This document shows, piece by piece, positions 45,101 through 54,965 of a DNA stretch of 64,000 nt. Source of the stretch: Paraburkholderia youngii (GTDB lineage: Bacteria > Pseudomonadota > Gammaproteobacteria > Burkholderiales > Burkholderiaceae); contig NZ_JAALDK010000003.1 in assembly GCF_013366925.1 (NCBI RefSeq), positions 248,001-312,000 on the forward strand, read 5' to 3'. The notes beneath the pieces were generated by a model. That model had not been told where the DNA came from and searched no databases. It saw only the letters and a list, made by a program, of their open reading frames with translations. The position numbers and the translations under genes were made by a program. Numbering within the stretch: the first letter of the stretch is position 1; every line of letters starts with the position of its first letter.

Positions 45101-48100
45101 CGAAGGCCTTGGGAGCGACATCTTTAGCAATCTCAAGTATGCGACTTATCGGATAATTTGCCCCGATCACCGAGTAGGTTGCGTGCAGCTTGATCGCAGC
45201 TAGAATAACGATCAACGCGTTAATGCCGCGGTCAATGCCAAGCAGCACCCTGTCGCCGGCACCAACACCGGAGGCTGCGAGTCTGTTAGCAAAACGGTTG
45301 GCCGCAGTATCCAACTCCGCGTACGAAATGCGACCGCGCTCCCAGAAATAAGCAATATCCTCTGGCGACATTTTGGCACGCGCTTCGAACATTTCGCGTA
45401 GTGTACTAGCGCCTGTATAAGCCAGCCGTCCCCCGTTGTAACGCTTAAGAAAAGCCTTTTCAGCTGGGTGCCGCAGATCCAGCTCTGCAAGCGGCGCCGC
45501 CGGCGCCGCAATGATCACCTGAATAATTTGCTGCAGGTTGAGCAGCATTCTGGAAACGAGCTCGTCGGAGAATAGCTCAGTGCAATAGGACATCTGCAGA
45601 TAGATGCCGTCCCCCTCTTCCTGACAGTAAAGAGTGAGATCGTACTTGGTATAACCGTTTTCCAATTCGCGTGCGACAATTGACACATCGTGCTGCCCCT
45701 CAGAAACCAGCTCGGCCTTTTCCGAATACATGTTGAACATCGCCTGGAATACGGGGGAAAAATTGCTTCCACGTACCACGTCAACTGTTTCCAACATCCG
45801 ACTGAATGGATATGCCGCGTTGAAGGCAGCACCGATGACAGTTTGCTGCGTCGTGGCCAAATGTTCGATGAATGACTTATCAGGATCCATCTTCGCCCTT
45901 AGCGGCAACATGTTTAGGAAGAACCCCAGCAGGTGTTCCGTACCTGACTGTTCGCGCACTACATTCGGAGTGCCAACGATGATATCGTCCTGTCCGCTGT
46001 ACTCTCTCAATAAAGCGTAAAAAGTCGTCAGTAACACGCTGAAAAGCGTGGTGCGATTGTCCGCAGCGAGTTCGCGAAGTCTGGACGCCGCGAGAGCCGG
46101 AATTTGTATGGCGTGTGACTTACCGGTGTAACGCATCCGCCTCGGACGAGGCTTATCGGAAGGCAGGGTCAGCACCGGCAACTCACCCGACAGCTGTTGT
46201 GCCCAGTACGAGCGCTGTCGCGCCCAGCAGTCCGATCGAAACTGCTCGGACTCCCATTTCGCGAAATCTGCGAACGAAATTTCGGCTTTGAGACCGTCCT
46301 CTGAACCGATTCCCGCCTGGTAAAATTCACGCAGTTTGCGCACCATTACCGAAAGCGACCACGCGTCCATAATGATTTCATGCGTGGTAAAGATGACAAC
46401 ATGCCGGTCGGAGCTCTCTCGTACTAGTAGTGCGCGATACAGTGTGCCTGCGGCGAGATCAAAGGCCGGTTGAAACTCGCTCGCCTTCAGTTCAGCCAAC
46501 CTGGGGGCAGGATGGTCGCCGCAAAGGTCTATAAAGCGCAAACGACCCTTCGGCGGTGAATCGAAGGTCAAATATGGATTGCCGCTCTTTTCGACGAATC
46601 GGATGCGCAGTGTGTCGAAGTACTGCACCACCGCATCCCAAGCCCGACTAAAGCGATCTCGATCAAGCTCTCCGCAGCATTCGAGCGCCGTTTGCAAGGT
46701 ATAGTTGGATGCTGTTGGATCAAGCTTCCACAAAAACCATAAGTGTTTTTGAATGTGGCTGGCCGGAGCCTCTCCGCCCTCATCACGGCGACTGACGACA
46801 ATGGCGGGGAGCGACTCATGCCCATCCTCTTTCTCGGCCAGCAGTTCGGTCAACTCATCTATTGTGCAATGGTACAGGTCAACCACTGAAACTTCGCAGG
46901 CGAATTCGCTCCGAATACGGTTGATCGCAAGCATGGCGCGCAGCGAGTCACCGCCCATCAGCAAAAAGTTGTCGTTTCGCCCCAACCGGTCTAGATGCAG
47001 TATCTCGGCTAAGAGCCTGCACAACCGAACCTGAAGACCGTCAGCAGGCTCCAGATATTTCACATCGGACAAAGGACGCAAATTTTCTGGGGAAGGCAAT
47101 TGCTTGTAATCAAGTTTGCCATTGGCGTTTAATGGTAATTTCGCCAGCTCGAAGAAAAGATCGGGCAGCATGTAGTCAGGCAACTGACACGACATGTGTT
47201 CGCGTAAAGCGCTCCGTGTAACCTCCTCTCGAAGCTTGACGAAAGCCACGAGGCGCGGAAGTCGTTCCGCTTCCCCTGGACTAGTCAGCGTTTCCCTTGC
47301 CGTCAGTTTCACCCGATTGTCAGCGGGATAATGCACCACTACGGCCGCGGCCTCGACGGCAGCATGTAACCCCAACAAACCTTCCACTTCGTTAAGCTCA
47401 ATACGGTGGCCACGCAGCTTGACCTGGCGATCTGCTCTTCCGAGACACTCCAGCAAGCCATCCTCACGCAGCCTCACGAGATCACCAGTCTTGTATAATC
47501 GATCATATCCGCGCTTATCGCTGAAAGGGTTAGCCACAAAAGCCTGCTCGGTACGCGCGTCGTCGTTAATGTAACCACGTGCAACGCCAACGCCGGCTAC
47601 ACAAAGTTCGCCTACGTCACCTGACGCAACAAGCGTCAGCGCCGCAGCATCTGGCCTGACCACATAGATTTCCAGATTGTCTATCGGTTTCCCGATTGGC
47701 ATAAATACCTGACCTTCCGCCGGAGAGTTAGAGATCAGTGCATGCGTGACACCGTCGGCACATTCAGTTGGTCCATAGTGGTTGAGGATGGGAATAGACG
47801 GGTACATCGCCAGCCAGCGTCGGCATACGTCGGGCGGCAATGCCTCTCCGACAGTGGAAATCCTGCGCAGCGCCGGCAGCGCGCGTGCATCGATCAATTC
47901 GACTTCGGCCACAAACGAGCGTAGTAGCGACGGCACAAATTGAATGACTGATACTTGGCATTTGCGCAACTCAAGCAGCAGCCTCGACGGATCGCATACG
48001 ACGTCTCTATTAATGATCCGCGTGCACGCCCCCACTTGCAGCGCCGCCATAAACTGCCACAGAGAAATGTCAAAACAGTGCGATGCGGTCTGCGCCACTT

Positions 48101-48671
48101 GGTCAGTTTTACTGATATCCAGATCGTGTACTTTAGCGTGCAAGTGATTGATCAAGCTCCGCTGTTCAATCATTACGCCCTTTGGGTGACCGGTGGTACC
48201 CGAAGTAAAAATGACGTAGGCAAGATCACTACCTTTGCCTCTGGGCCCGGCAAAGGCTGCGCTCGATTCTTGCGCTTCGTCAATATCAAGAAGCACTAGT
48301 TCCGGTCTGGTTGTCTGCAAATATGCCGCCTGTTCGAAGGAGTTACGGGCGGTCAGCAGCAGGCAGCATTTACTCTTCTCCAGCATGTAATCCAAACGTT
48401 CCGCTGGATACTGGCGATCAAGCGGCATATAGGTACCGCGAATCTTAAAAACGGCAAGCATCGCAGCCAATAGATCAATTCCTCGCTCCATCAACACGCC
48501 GATGACGGGCGCCTCGCGGCCACAGCGCTCGGTCAGCGCCATTGCGATGCGGTTGGACTGCTCATCAAGCTCCCGATACGTTACCGACTCGCTACCATGC
48601 CTCGCTGCTATATGTTGCGGATAACGCCGTGCCGCATCACAGAAGTAGTCCACTGCCAATAGTGTTTTCAT
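42159..48671 (-). CDS. Dimodular nonribosomal peptide synthetase (A-T-C-A-T-C)
   Basis: 2170 residues; ATG with GAGG upstream. Order: A1 about 15-510 (AYVIFTSGTTGHPKG; NHYGPTEC); T1 with Ser near 574 (MGGDSLRAM); C1 about 630-1070 with motif HEIIMDA near 762 instead of HHxxxDG; A2 about 1090-1570 (IVYTSGSTGKPKGVV; NFYGSSEC); T2 near 1632 (LGGTSMLS); terminal condensation/epimerisation-like domain with an intact HHFLVDG near 1824. There is no thioesterase. Pocket residues by alignment to GrsA by eye: A1 D-I-W-Q-S-V-H-D-G-K; A2 V-A-W-C-V-S-F-S-N-K, lacking Asp235 that holds the alpha-amino group. The product would be a dipeptide-like compound, possibly with a beta-amino or non-amino acid. Frame intact over 6.5 kb. 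Confidence 0.9.
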   Translation of the reverse strand: MKTLLAVDYFCDAARRYPQHIAARHGSESVTYRELDEQSNRIAMALTERCGREAPVIGVLMERGIDLLAAMLAVFKIRGTYMPLDRQYPAERLDYMLEKSKCCLLLTARNSFEQAAYLQTTRPELVLLDIDEAQESSAAFAGPRGKGSDLAYVIFTSGTTGHPKGVMIEQRSLINHLHAKVHDLDISKTDQVAQTASHCFDISLWQFMAALQVGACTRIINRDVVCDPSRLLLELRKCQVSVIQFVPSLLRSFVAEVELIDARALPALRRISTVGEALPPDVCRRWLAMYPSIPILNHYGPTECADGVTHALISNSPAEGQVFMPIGKPIDNLEIYVVRPDAAALTLVASGDVGELCVAGVGVARGYINDDARTEQAFVANPFSDKRGYDRLYKTGDLVRLREDGLLECLGRADRQVKLRGHRIELNEVEGLLGLHAAVEAAAVVVHYPADNRVKLTARETLTSPGEAERLPRLVAFVKLREEVTRSALREHMSCQLPDYMLPDLFFELAKLPLNANGKLDYKQLPSPENLRPLSDVKYLEPADGLQVRLCRLLAEILHLDRLGRNDNFLLMGGDSLRAMLAINRIRSEFACEVSVVDLYHCTIDELTELLAEKEDGHESLPAIVVSRRDEGGEAPASHIQKHLWFLWKLDPTASNYTLQTALECCGELDRDRFSRAWDAVVQYFDTLRIRFVEKSGNPYLTFDSPPKGRLRFIDLCGDHPAPRLAELKASEFQPAFDLAAGTLYRALLVRESSDRHVVIFTTHEIIMDAWSLSVMVRKLREFYQAGIGSEDGLKAEISFADFAKWESEQFRSDCWARQRSYWAQQLSGELPVLTLPSDKPRPRRMRYTGKSHAIQIPALAASRLRELAADNRTTLFSVLLTTFYALLREYSGQDDIIVGTPNVVREQSGTEHLLGFFLNMLPLRAKMDPDKSFIEHLATTQQTVIGAAFNAAYPFSRMLETVDVVRGSNFSPVFQAMFNMYSEKAELVSEGQHDVSIVARELENGYTKYDLTLYCQEEGDGIYLQMSYCTELFSDELVSRMLLNLQQIIQVIIAAPAAPLAELDLRHPAEKAFLKRYNGGRLAYTGASTLREMFEARAKMSPEDIAYFWERGRISYAELDTAANRFANRLAASGVGAGDRVLLGIDRGINALIVILAAIKLHATYSVIGANYPISRILEIAKDVAPKAFVATPLQREAFRDRGLVLLPSEEVACGNEETDAAPSPSCSHEVLQIVYTSGSTGKPKGVVVPATACLNRLHWMWGQFPFQAGDACVVQKSAALVASQWEIFGPLLQGVPSLLLSQQELQDPSLLLLQLDRYRVTHLLCSPPVITGILTAQLRDGRSVSDLRLVTSSAEALPPELARRFLEAFPQARLFNFYGSSECSSNAAWGEVCEVGADERTVPIGKPVANVGIAVVDDKLRPVVQGAVGEILVTGDCLANGYHDSRELTAERFVANSVPELQPFGTVAYRTGDLGRHRDDGRLEFLGRRDNQIKIHGLRVELDEISHVLGKCPGVEEAAVHLHRAADGEPLLTAYVVGTEAKLPSTEDGFRQMLRHSLLPHTIPRSFVRLRALPKLPGGKLDRSRLPFPRQTAVGVFAPLVTTTEHALAAVWQEVLGMSTIGADAHFFSLGGTSMLSVRCVARAARMDIRFSVSELYDYPVLRELAGLIDGRSGELVHHDGEIDGGVEVTPTIRFMNRRMGLDEHFNMCAIWQDDSCRLDPAILESAIVRLAKDYPLLRTRISRDDADLRFHTGVGALHLERVALGSYSELGDCTREVSGIAEQAQYAFRFDGRTWMSRFQLIEAEVGGRPHGWIFIIIHHFLVDGYGFRLLLDEVERYYLAIEHGQAPAPAFSGRAQLNRWVKALREHVSGSLDSNIAYWRSRPWELLREDGATVLEVEPVDSGADSSRRLFEMLHTGQMHSDAAFEALCAHKGIRYLDLDAESTKILLDLHPDRHGFDAFDVILCALAEVAGRGNQRRGLFLDSMDMLRTPILPGQDLSTVMGFTAELVPLAIICEGRLSVAERLKAVRRQRNSARIHGIGLRAAAYLLPDDQAKALVDFDWPRVVVNYRAVLDNLRTRMLLGLAQPTIWTGDEMGPSRHHTLWLDIDSVDGKLRIQMHCALPYFSAEEANMLGRQLLHCLAAYAGWLRDNQEDVDATRVKDGATV

Positions 48672-49723
48672 TTAAACCTCATTCACTCGCCTAAGTGCTT
48701 GAATTAACCGACCCTATACTAAAAACAGCTCTCTTGGCGGGCGACCGCGCAAGTATCCGTGGAATGATCGCCGAAAGGTTCATTGCGTTTGGGTTGGATA
48801 ACAGGCTAACTCGCTATCTTAAGATATCGAAAATCACATCTTCTTCGCATTCTGTACATATTCAATATTTGGTATCTATTCACTTGAGCGTGTCACTTGC
48901 TCTGCTAAATTGAACCGCATTTTCATGCGGCCACCAATGCAACGGCCAAGAGCACTGGTTACCACCATTAGAATCCGTACCTATAGCCGCGAAAGATGCG
49001 GCTGGCGCAGGCACGTCACTACTCGCTTGCGTCGCGTAACGGCGCTATATCGCGCCAGCCCCGCAGTTCTTCCCGATCCTCTGAGAGCGAGTTCCTGGCA
49101 CGCTTCCGAAACGGCCGCGCAGCGCTCACTGGCAAAAAAAAGCAGTATCGCGCTCGTGATGAAGGCTTTCGGATCATCGGAAACAAGCGAGCAATCGTGG
49201 GAGACCCGGTGCGTGATCTGTTCATCGTTAAAGTAACCGTCCTCAATCACAATGACGACCTGAGTTCGAGCAAGCGATGTCAGGTGAAGAAGGGAAATAT
49301 GCAATAAGTCGTAGCAAGAAATTCACTTGATACAGGTTTTCGAACGGTATGCTGCAATATTAAAACCACGGTAAAGCGCCCGAAGAATTGAAGTATGCTT
49401 CGGCACTCGACGCTCCTGTAGCATAAGTTCAGAAGTATTCAACAGTCACATCATGGGTTAGGAGGTGCGACGAACTCTGCTGGTCGTCCTGACCGTCGCG
49501 TTGATGTCGGTCCTCCATGCTGCTCACTTCGCCGCACAGCTTCATTCTGTGCAGAGCGCTTGACATCTTTCTTTGTGAGATACATCGTTCGTCGGATTGC
49601 ACAGCAACGCAGGAAAAAACTTCCTGCTCAGGGAACGGAATGGAACTGATGATCCAGAGCGCCGGTTCGTTAATAACGCGTAGCGCGGCACCTTGAGTGG
49701 ACGCCGCAATAGAATGTCGACTA
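48672..49723. other. NRPS upstream region, no recognised gene
   Basis: About 1 kb, AT-rich next to the NRPS start (48672-48910), where its promoter must lie. A minus-strand frame at 48981-49304 and a plus-strand frame at 48695-48913 are open but resemble nothing I know and have weak start signals. Confidence 0.35.
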
Positions 49724-49960
49724 TCATTTTTTGCAGATCTTGTCTGTGGTTCGTGCGGCTTTGGTGTGGTGTTCACGCTTCGTTACCTCCAGCTTCAATT
49801 TCCCCGCGACAGCAGATGCAATAGTTGAGCCAACGCCACGACACACCTGAGAGATATCTCCCAACACATTGCTGATCGGGATGACTGATGGGCACTTACC
49901 CTCCAAAACGCTTGCGGGAACTTCCGGCAAGTATCGTTTGTGGGATTTACTGTGTTGCAT
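49724..49960 (-). CDS. Hypothetical protein starting inside a palindrome
   Basis: 78 codons from ATG 49958-49960 (MQHSKSHKRYLPEVPASVLE, VCRGVGSTIASAVAGKLKLE). Basic, no recognised family. The start codon lies within the 31-bp palindrome 49954-49984. A degenerate relative of this start region, with the same palindrome, is at 60969-61030. Could be a small regulator binding its own operator; this is a guess. Confidence 0.35.
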   Translation of the reverse strand: MQHSKSHKRYLPEVPASVLEGKCPSVIPISNVLGDISQVCRGVGSTIASAVAGKLKLEVTKREHHTKAARTTDKICKK

Positions 49961-49984
49961 ATCCGACAATGTTGGATGTGCAAC
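49954..49984. repeat. 31-bp imperfect palindrome, copy 1
   Basis: GTTGCATATCCGAC, centre AAT, then GTTGGATGTGCAAC. The same structure occurs at 60969-60999, and about 30 bp on both sides is also similar (CGG-TTGCCGCGAC on one side). Between here and 50439 nothing is recognised. Confidence 0.65.
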
Positions 49985-50439
49985 ACCACGGATTGCCGCG
50001 ACGAGGGCCGACCAAAGCGGCGAATTTACTGACGAGTGCATCAAATAGTGCATAGTTGGCTACGCGGCATACCGAACGTGCTTTTCTTGAACAGTTTCCG
50101 GATCACGTGAGGCTCTCTTTTGCCGACGATGCAAATGAGCGTTAATGGAATGGCCGCCCCCCACCCAGCGGCATGGATGTGCCAAATCTGGGTCCACCCA
50201 TCTTTGCAACCCTGATTTTCGATGGCGAGTTGGCTTGCCCAAATCTATTCGGCGTCGTTTTGGGGATCGCTCCCCGCGCCACGATGAGATTCGCGCCTGA
50301 CGATCCTTAACAGTGGGTCGGCTTCGAAAGCCTGTTTGGCACGGAGGTTCTTCGTCAGGCAGGTATGCCGTTCACGTCATCAATTTTCAGTCGTCGCAAA
50401 ACCAGTTGGGTGAGTGTGATCAATAAAGACGAGGCCGTG

Positions 50440-50785
50440 CTCGTTCAGGCCGGACGGGTGAAGCCGGCGTCGAATGTGGTTTGGCGCGCAACAACTGCCC
50501 TAGGCGGTTCGGGCCAGCTTGTTGGCCAGTGCACATGCCACCACGTTTGAATGCCGTTGCGCGAGCATTGCGCGAACTCAGTCCGCTAGGCGGCCGGTTC
50601 GTTTCTCCAGGCCTCGCATGTAAGCTCGGGCGGGCAGGACGCGCAGGCGCCTGACATTTTGTTGCCCCGCCGGCTGATCCTGAGAAAATTGGTCTTGCCG
50701 CCCGTACTGTATTGCCGCGGAACGAGCCCAACCGATGCCGCAAAATCGCGACTGCATCCGTACTGAGCCTGTGTGAAAACGCCAT
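50440..50785 (-). pseudogene. IS110/IS1111-family transposase, C-terminal remnant
   Basis: Minus-strand frames give RDFAASVGLVPRQYSTGGKT and NFLRISRRGNK, the conserved C-terminal serine/helix region of IS110-type transposases, then a frameshifted tail ending WAVVARQTTFDAGF. The rest of the element is missing. Confidence 0.65.
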
Positions 50786-52223
50786 GGTCGCCTAAACTGG
50801 ATTAACTCATTCCGCCTGGGTGACCAAATGAAGCGATTGATTCATAGAAGGTGAAGATCGCAAGCAGGTGACGCTGCTTCCGGAGTGCCTTGATGATTTT
50901 GTCGCCGAGGACAATCCGGTCAGGATCATAGAGGCGTTCGTTGAAGAGCTAGACCTTGAATCACTGGGCTTCGATGGCGCGATGCGGTCGACTACGGGTC
51001 GCCCGTCCTATCATCCGGCCATGCTGCTGAAGATCTATATCTACGGCTACCTGAACCGGGTCCAGTCGAGCCGCCGCCTGGAACGTGAATGCCAACGCAA
51101 TGTTGAATTGATGTGGCTCACCGGTCGGTTGGCGCCGGACTTCAAGACCATAGCTGACTTCCGCCGTAACAACGGTATCGGCATCCGCAACGTATGTCGC
51201 CGCTTCGTCGTCTTATGCCGTGAACTGAAGCAGTTCTCGCAAGCGCTCGTTGCCATCGACGGTAGCAAGTTCAAGGCAGTCAACACTCGCGATCGCAACT
51301 TCACAGAGGGTAAGGTCGACAAGCGCCAGAAGCAGATCGAGGAGAGCATCCAGCGGTATCTGAACGCGCTGGAGACCGCTGATCGTACGCAACCTGCCGA
51401 GTTGGAAGCGAAGACGACCCGATTGCAGGACAAGATCGCATGCTTGCGCGAGCAGATGCGAAACCTCGATCAGATCAAGGAGCAGCTCAAGACGCAGCCT
51501 GATGGCCAGCTCTCGATGACCGATCCCGACGCACGTTCCGTGGCGACGAGCGGAAAAGGATCAGGTATGGTGGGCTACGACGTACAAGTAGCAGTTGACG
51601 CCAAACATCACCTCATCGTGGCTCACGAGGTCACAAACTCCGGCAGTGACCGGGCGCAGCTCAGTCCTATTGCGAAGGCTGCGCGCGATGCGATGGGCAA
51701 GACCAGACTGCGGGCAGTCGCCGATCGTGGCTACTATAGCGGGCCTCAGATCAGAGAGTGCGTGGAGGCCGGGATCGCGGTAATGCTGCCGAAACCACGA
51801 CATCAAGTGCAAAATGCCATGGTCGATTTGATAGGGCCGACTTCATCTACATTGCGCGGGACGACGAATACCAGTGTCCAGCCGGTGAACGGGCAATCTA
51901 CCGTTTCGCCCGGGAGGAACATGGTATGCAATTGCGCCGATACAGGTGCAGCGCCTGCCCTCAGTGCTCAATAAGATCGCAATGCACGCTAAGTCCGTAT
52001 CGGCGAATCACCCGATGGGAGCACGAGTCGGTGTTGGAAGGCGTTCAACGTCACCTCGACAAAACGCCAGATGTAGTGACGATACGCAGACGCACCGTCG
52101 AACATGTCTTCGGGACGTTCAAGCACTGGATGCGTTACACGCACTTCCTGACACGCAGACTGAGCTTGCCTCTGAAAAACGTATCCCTTGCTGAGGTTTA
52201 AACTGCAGCAAGGAGAAACGAAG

Positions 52224-52517
52224 ATGAGCCAATTGAAGCGTGCGCGGTACACCCTGGAATTCAAGCTGGAGGCGGTGCGGCTGGTGAAGGCCGGCCAGAG
52301 CCTGGCAGCGGTGTCGGCGATTCTGGGGGTGTCGAGCCAGACGATCTCGAACTGGGTGCAGGCGGACCGGTAAGGAACGCTGGTCGGCCCGGGTACGAAG
52401 CCGGTAACCGAGGAGCAGATGGAGCTGGCTCGACTGCGTGCGGAGAATGCGCGACTGAAGATGGAGCGCGACATTCTAAAAAAGGCGGCAGCGTACTTTG
52501 CGAAAGAATCGCCGTGA
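52224..52517 (+). pseudogene. IS3 OrfA with in-frame stop
   Basis: Reads [38 protein letters not shown] (helix-turn-helix), QADR, then TAA at 52371, then [15 protein letters not shown] and the leucine zipper [20 protein letters not shown]. The stop is a single-codon change; the tail overlaps the start of OrfB. Confidence 0.8.
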
Positions 52518-53405
52518 AGTACGCCTTTATCGAACGGGAGCACAAGCGCTGGCCGGCGTCGCTGCTGTGCGAGTTGCTGGAGGTCAGCCCGAGCGGGTAT
52601 CACCAGCGGCGTCAGCGGGCTGCAGCGGGCCGGGAGAGGCACGGCCCGGTACGAATCAGCGACGATGCCGTGCTGGCCAACATCCGCGCGATCCATGCGC
52701 AGGTCAAGGGTGAGTACGGCTGGCCGCGCATGACGAAAGAACTGGTTGCACGTGGTGTGCGCGTGGGTAAGGAGCGGGTTCGCCATCTGATGGCGCGGCA
52801 CGGCATTCGTGCTCGGCACAAGCGCAAGTTCATCGCGACGACGAATTCGAACCATAACCTGCCGGTCGCGCCGAACTTGCTGAAGCGTAACTTCACGACG
52901 AGTGCGCCGAATCAGGTCTGGACGAGCGACATCACGTACTGCGCGACTGCAGAAGGCTGGGTTTATCTGGCGGTCATCATCGACCTGTTCAGCCGGCAGG
53001 TGGTGGGCTGGTCGATGCAGCCTCACATGAAGGCCGAGCTGGTCACTGACGCGCTGCGCATGGCATGGTTCAGACGGCGTCCGCCGCCGGGCCTGATCAT
53101 GCACAGCGACCGGGGCAGCCAGTATTGCAGCGGGCTGTTTCAGGACACGCTGAAAAGCATATGGCATGCGTTCGTCGATGAGCCGCCGTGGCGATTGCTG
53201 GGACAACGCGCCGACCGAAAGCTTGTGGGCTTCGCTGAAAGTCGGTCGCCTGCATGGTCGGCACTTCGCCACACGGCGCGCGGTGATGGACGAAAACGTT
53301 GATTGGCTGGGTTTCTACAATGCCCATCGGCTACACTCGACGCTCGATTACGTCAGCCCTATGACGTTCGAGAAGAACTGGCTCGCTGCCCACCGAGCCG
53401 CCTGA
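52514..53405 (+). pseudogene. IS3 OrfB (integrase domain) with a frameshift
   Basis: Starts GTG 52514 with the HTH_21 region ([20 protein letters not shown]), then the rve integrase core: [12 protein letters not shown] (Asp), [12 protein letters not shown] (Asp), and after one extra A near 53157 the frame moves to [14 protein letters not shown] (Glu) and FYNAHRLHSTLDYVSP. Inactive as written. Confidence 0.8.
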
Positions 53406-53606
53406 ATTCCCTCGGCTATGGGATACGTCAAACAGGGGCAAGGTCAGACTGTCCAACGTGGGGACCGAGATGAGTCTGAACGTGCTTGCCTACAACCTCA
53501 TGAGAGTGCTGAGAATCCTAGGATTCAAAGAGACAATGAAAGCGATGCGGCTGGTGGGTGCCTGAGTACCCATCGACCTTAAAAACAAGCTCACAATCGC
53601 TGACTA

Positions 53607-54469
53607 GAGCGTGTTAGGAACTTTGAAGTACTGACACGGCGTGGACAAGCATGAGCATTGCGAAGACGACGAAATGAAGCCCAGCGAGAGTTTCGGGGAG
53701 CCGTTCATAGTCACGTGCGAGACGCCGGAAACGGTTGAGCCAGCCAAAGCTGCGCTCGACCACCCACCGGCGGGGGAGCAGAACGAAACCCTTTTTCGTT
53801 TCTTCGAGTTTGATCACCTGAAGGTCAATGCCCTCGTCGAACGCAGCCTGCGCTGGCTCTTTGCCCGTGTATCCCTGATCGGCAAATGCCACCTTGACCG
53901 TTCGTCCCGTTACCTGCTGGACCTGCCGCGCAAGCTCCGCTACCTGTGCGCGCTCCTGTTCATTGGCTGGGGTCACGTGCACCGCCAGCAACTGTCCCAA
54001 CGTGTCTACTGCAATATGTACCTTACTACCGCGCTTGCGCTTATAACCGTCATAACCCGCACGCGGGCCGCTCTCGCAGGTCGACTGTATCGTGCGGCCA
54101 TCGAGGATGACCGCGCTGGGCTGTCCCCGACGGCCCTGTGCCACGCGTATCACCGAGCGCAGGTCACTCACCATGCTCTCAAAGCAGCCAGCCTGCAACC
54201 AGCGTTGAGTCTGCTGATACACCAACTCCCACGGCGGGAAATCATTGGGCAGCATCCTCCACGGCGCGCCGGCACGAGCCATCCAGCGCAATGCATCAAA
54301 CATGTCGCGCAGTTCGTATTTGCGCTGGGGCGCGTCAACGTCCATCAGCGTCAGATACGGCGCCGCGAAACTCCATTCCTCATCCGACACATCAGTCGGA
54401 TACCCTTTGCGGTCAGTTGTTTTCATCCCGCCAGGATACCAGGTCTCAATCGAAGTTCCTAACACGCTC
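53607..54469 (-). mobile_element. IS5-family insertion sequence (863 bp)
   Basis: The terminal repeats GAGCGTGTTAGGAACTT occur at both ends (53607 and, inverted, 54469). The flanking dinucleotide TA at each side fits the CTAA-type target of this IS5 group. It carries one intact transposase gene. Confidence 0.85.
53614..54426 (-). CDS. IS5-family (IS1031-type) transposase
   Basis: 270 residues from ATG 54426 (MKTTDRKGYPTDVSDEEWSF). It has the N-terminal DUF4096-like region (APWRMLPNDFPPWELVYQQT) and DDE residues in AVILDGRTIQST, VAFADQGYTG and RWVVERSFGWLNRF. Intact. Confidence 0.9.
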   Translation of the reverse strand: MKTTDRKGYPTDVSDEEWSFAAPYLTLMDVDAPQRKYELRDMFDALRWMARAGAPWRMLPNDFPPWELVYQQTQRWLQAGCFESMVSDLRSVIRVAQGRRGQPSAVILDGRTIQSTCESGPRAGYDGYKRKRGSKVHIAVDTLGQLLAVHVTPANEQERAQVAELARQVQQVTGRTVKVAFADQGYTGKEPAQAAFDEGIDLQVIKLEETKKGFVLLPRRWVVERSFGWLNRFRRLARDYERLPETLAGLHFVVFAMLMLVHAVSVLQSS

Positions 54470-54671
54470 TAAGCACCTTGAGCTTGAACAGGCGTCCCCT
54501 AGCTGCTTCACAGTGCGGCATTGTCTCGAGGCGCCAACGGTATCTCGCCCCCCGATTGACACATGTTAAGCGCGCTTTTGACGGATACGGCTATATTAAA
54601 TGCACCGTCGTGGCAAACGTTCGCTCAAGACCCATAGGCGTCTCCCGCGTCTTCACATCTAAGAATCCGCC

Positions 54672-54965
54672 ATGACAGTACAACCCATTACATCGCTCAA
54701 TCTGTGCGCTGCAACTCTCACGCTCGCCCTGCAAATGCAGGCGAGCTACCACGAAACCCTGAAACGAAATTGCGATCTGGGGTTACAGCGTATTAGGCGC
54801 GACATTGCAGCAGTGCAAGCCATTTGCGATGTTGCTGTGGCTGCGCGTGACTGCACCGAACTAGCAGCGTCATATCTGATCATGTCACACGACTATGTAG
54901 CAACCACCAGGGATCTTTGGCAGCAAGGGCTGTGGAGTCTGGCCCCCGACACCAAAACGACCTGA
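54672..54965 (+). CDS. Small phasin-like protein
   Basis: 97 residues, all-helical and amphipathic (LCAATLTLALQMQASYHETL, LGLQRIRRDIAAVQAICDVA, AASYLIMSHDYVATTRDLWQ). The pattern resembles polyhydroxyalkanoate-granule phasins, but shorter and without a diagnostic motif. A clear phasin gene lies about 970 bp away on the opposite strand, which makes the reading more likely. No strong ribosome-binding site is visible. Confidence 0.4.
   Translation: MTVQPITSLNLCAATLTLALQMQASYHETLKRNCDLGLQRIRRDIAAVQAICDVAVAARDCTELAASYLIMSHDYVATTRDLWQQGLWSLAPDTKTT

Larger units (their letters stand above)
52199..53434 (+). mobile_element. IS3-family insertion sequence (about 1.24 kb)
   Basis: Lies between the two parts of the IS1182 gene. 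The left end is near TGAGGTTTAAACTG and the right end near CAAGGTCA; boundaries are approximate to a few bases. Two overlapping reading frames orfA and orfB as usual for IS3. Confidence 0.7.
50828..53566 (+). pseudogene. IS1182-family transposase, interrupted by an IS3 element
   Basis: ATG 50828 starts MKR, then a 4-base insertion shifts frame to FIEGEDRKQVTLLPECLDDF. The body reads RPSYHPAMLLKIYIYGYLNR, LTGRLAPDFKTIADFRR, LVAIDGSKFKAVN (catalytic Asp), LRAVADRGYYSGPQI (second Asp). Another shift near 51800 leads to CPAGERAIYRFAREEHGMQL, CSACPQC and RTVEHVFGTFKHWM (catalytic Glu). After the IS3 element the C-terminus resumes (TEMSLNVLAYNLMRVLRILG) to the stop at 53564-53566. Confidence 0.85.

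Noticed and set aside
42159-48671. Siderophore synthetase assignment
   Set aside because: No TonB receptor, hydroxamate or catecholate enzymes are near, and the adenylation pocket residues do not indicate one.
52261-53272. Long minus-strand frame across the IS3/IS1182 joint
   Set aside because: Antisense to two transposases, and it crosses an insertion boundary.
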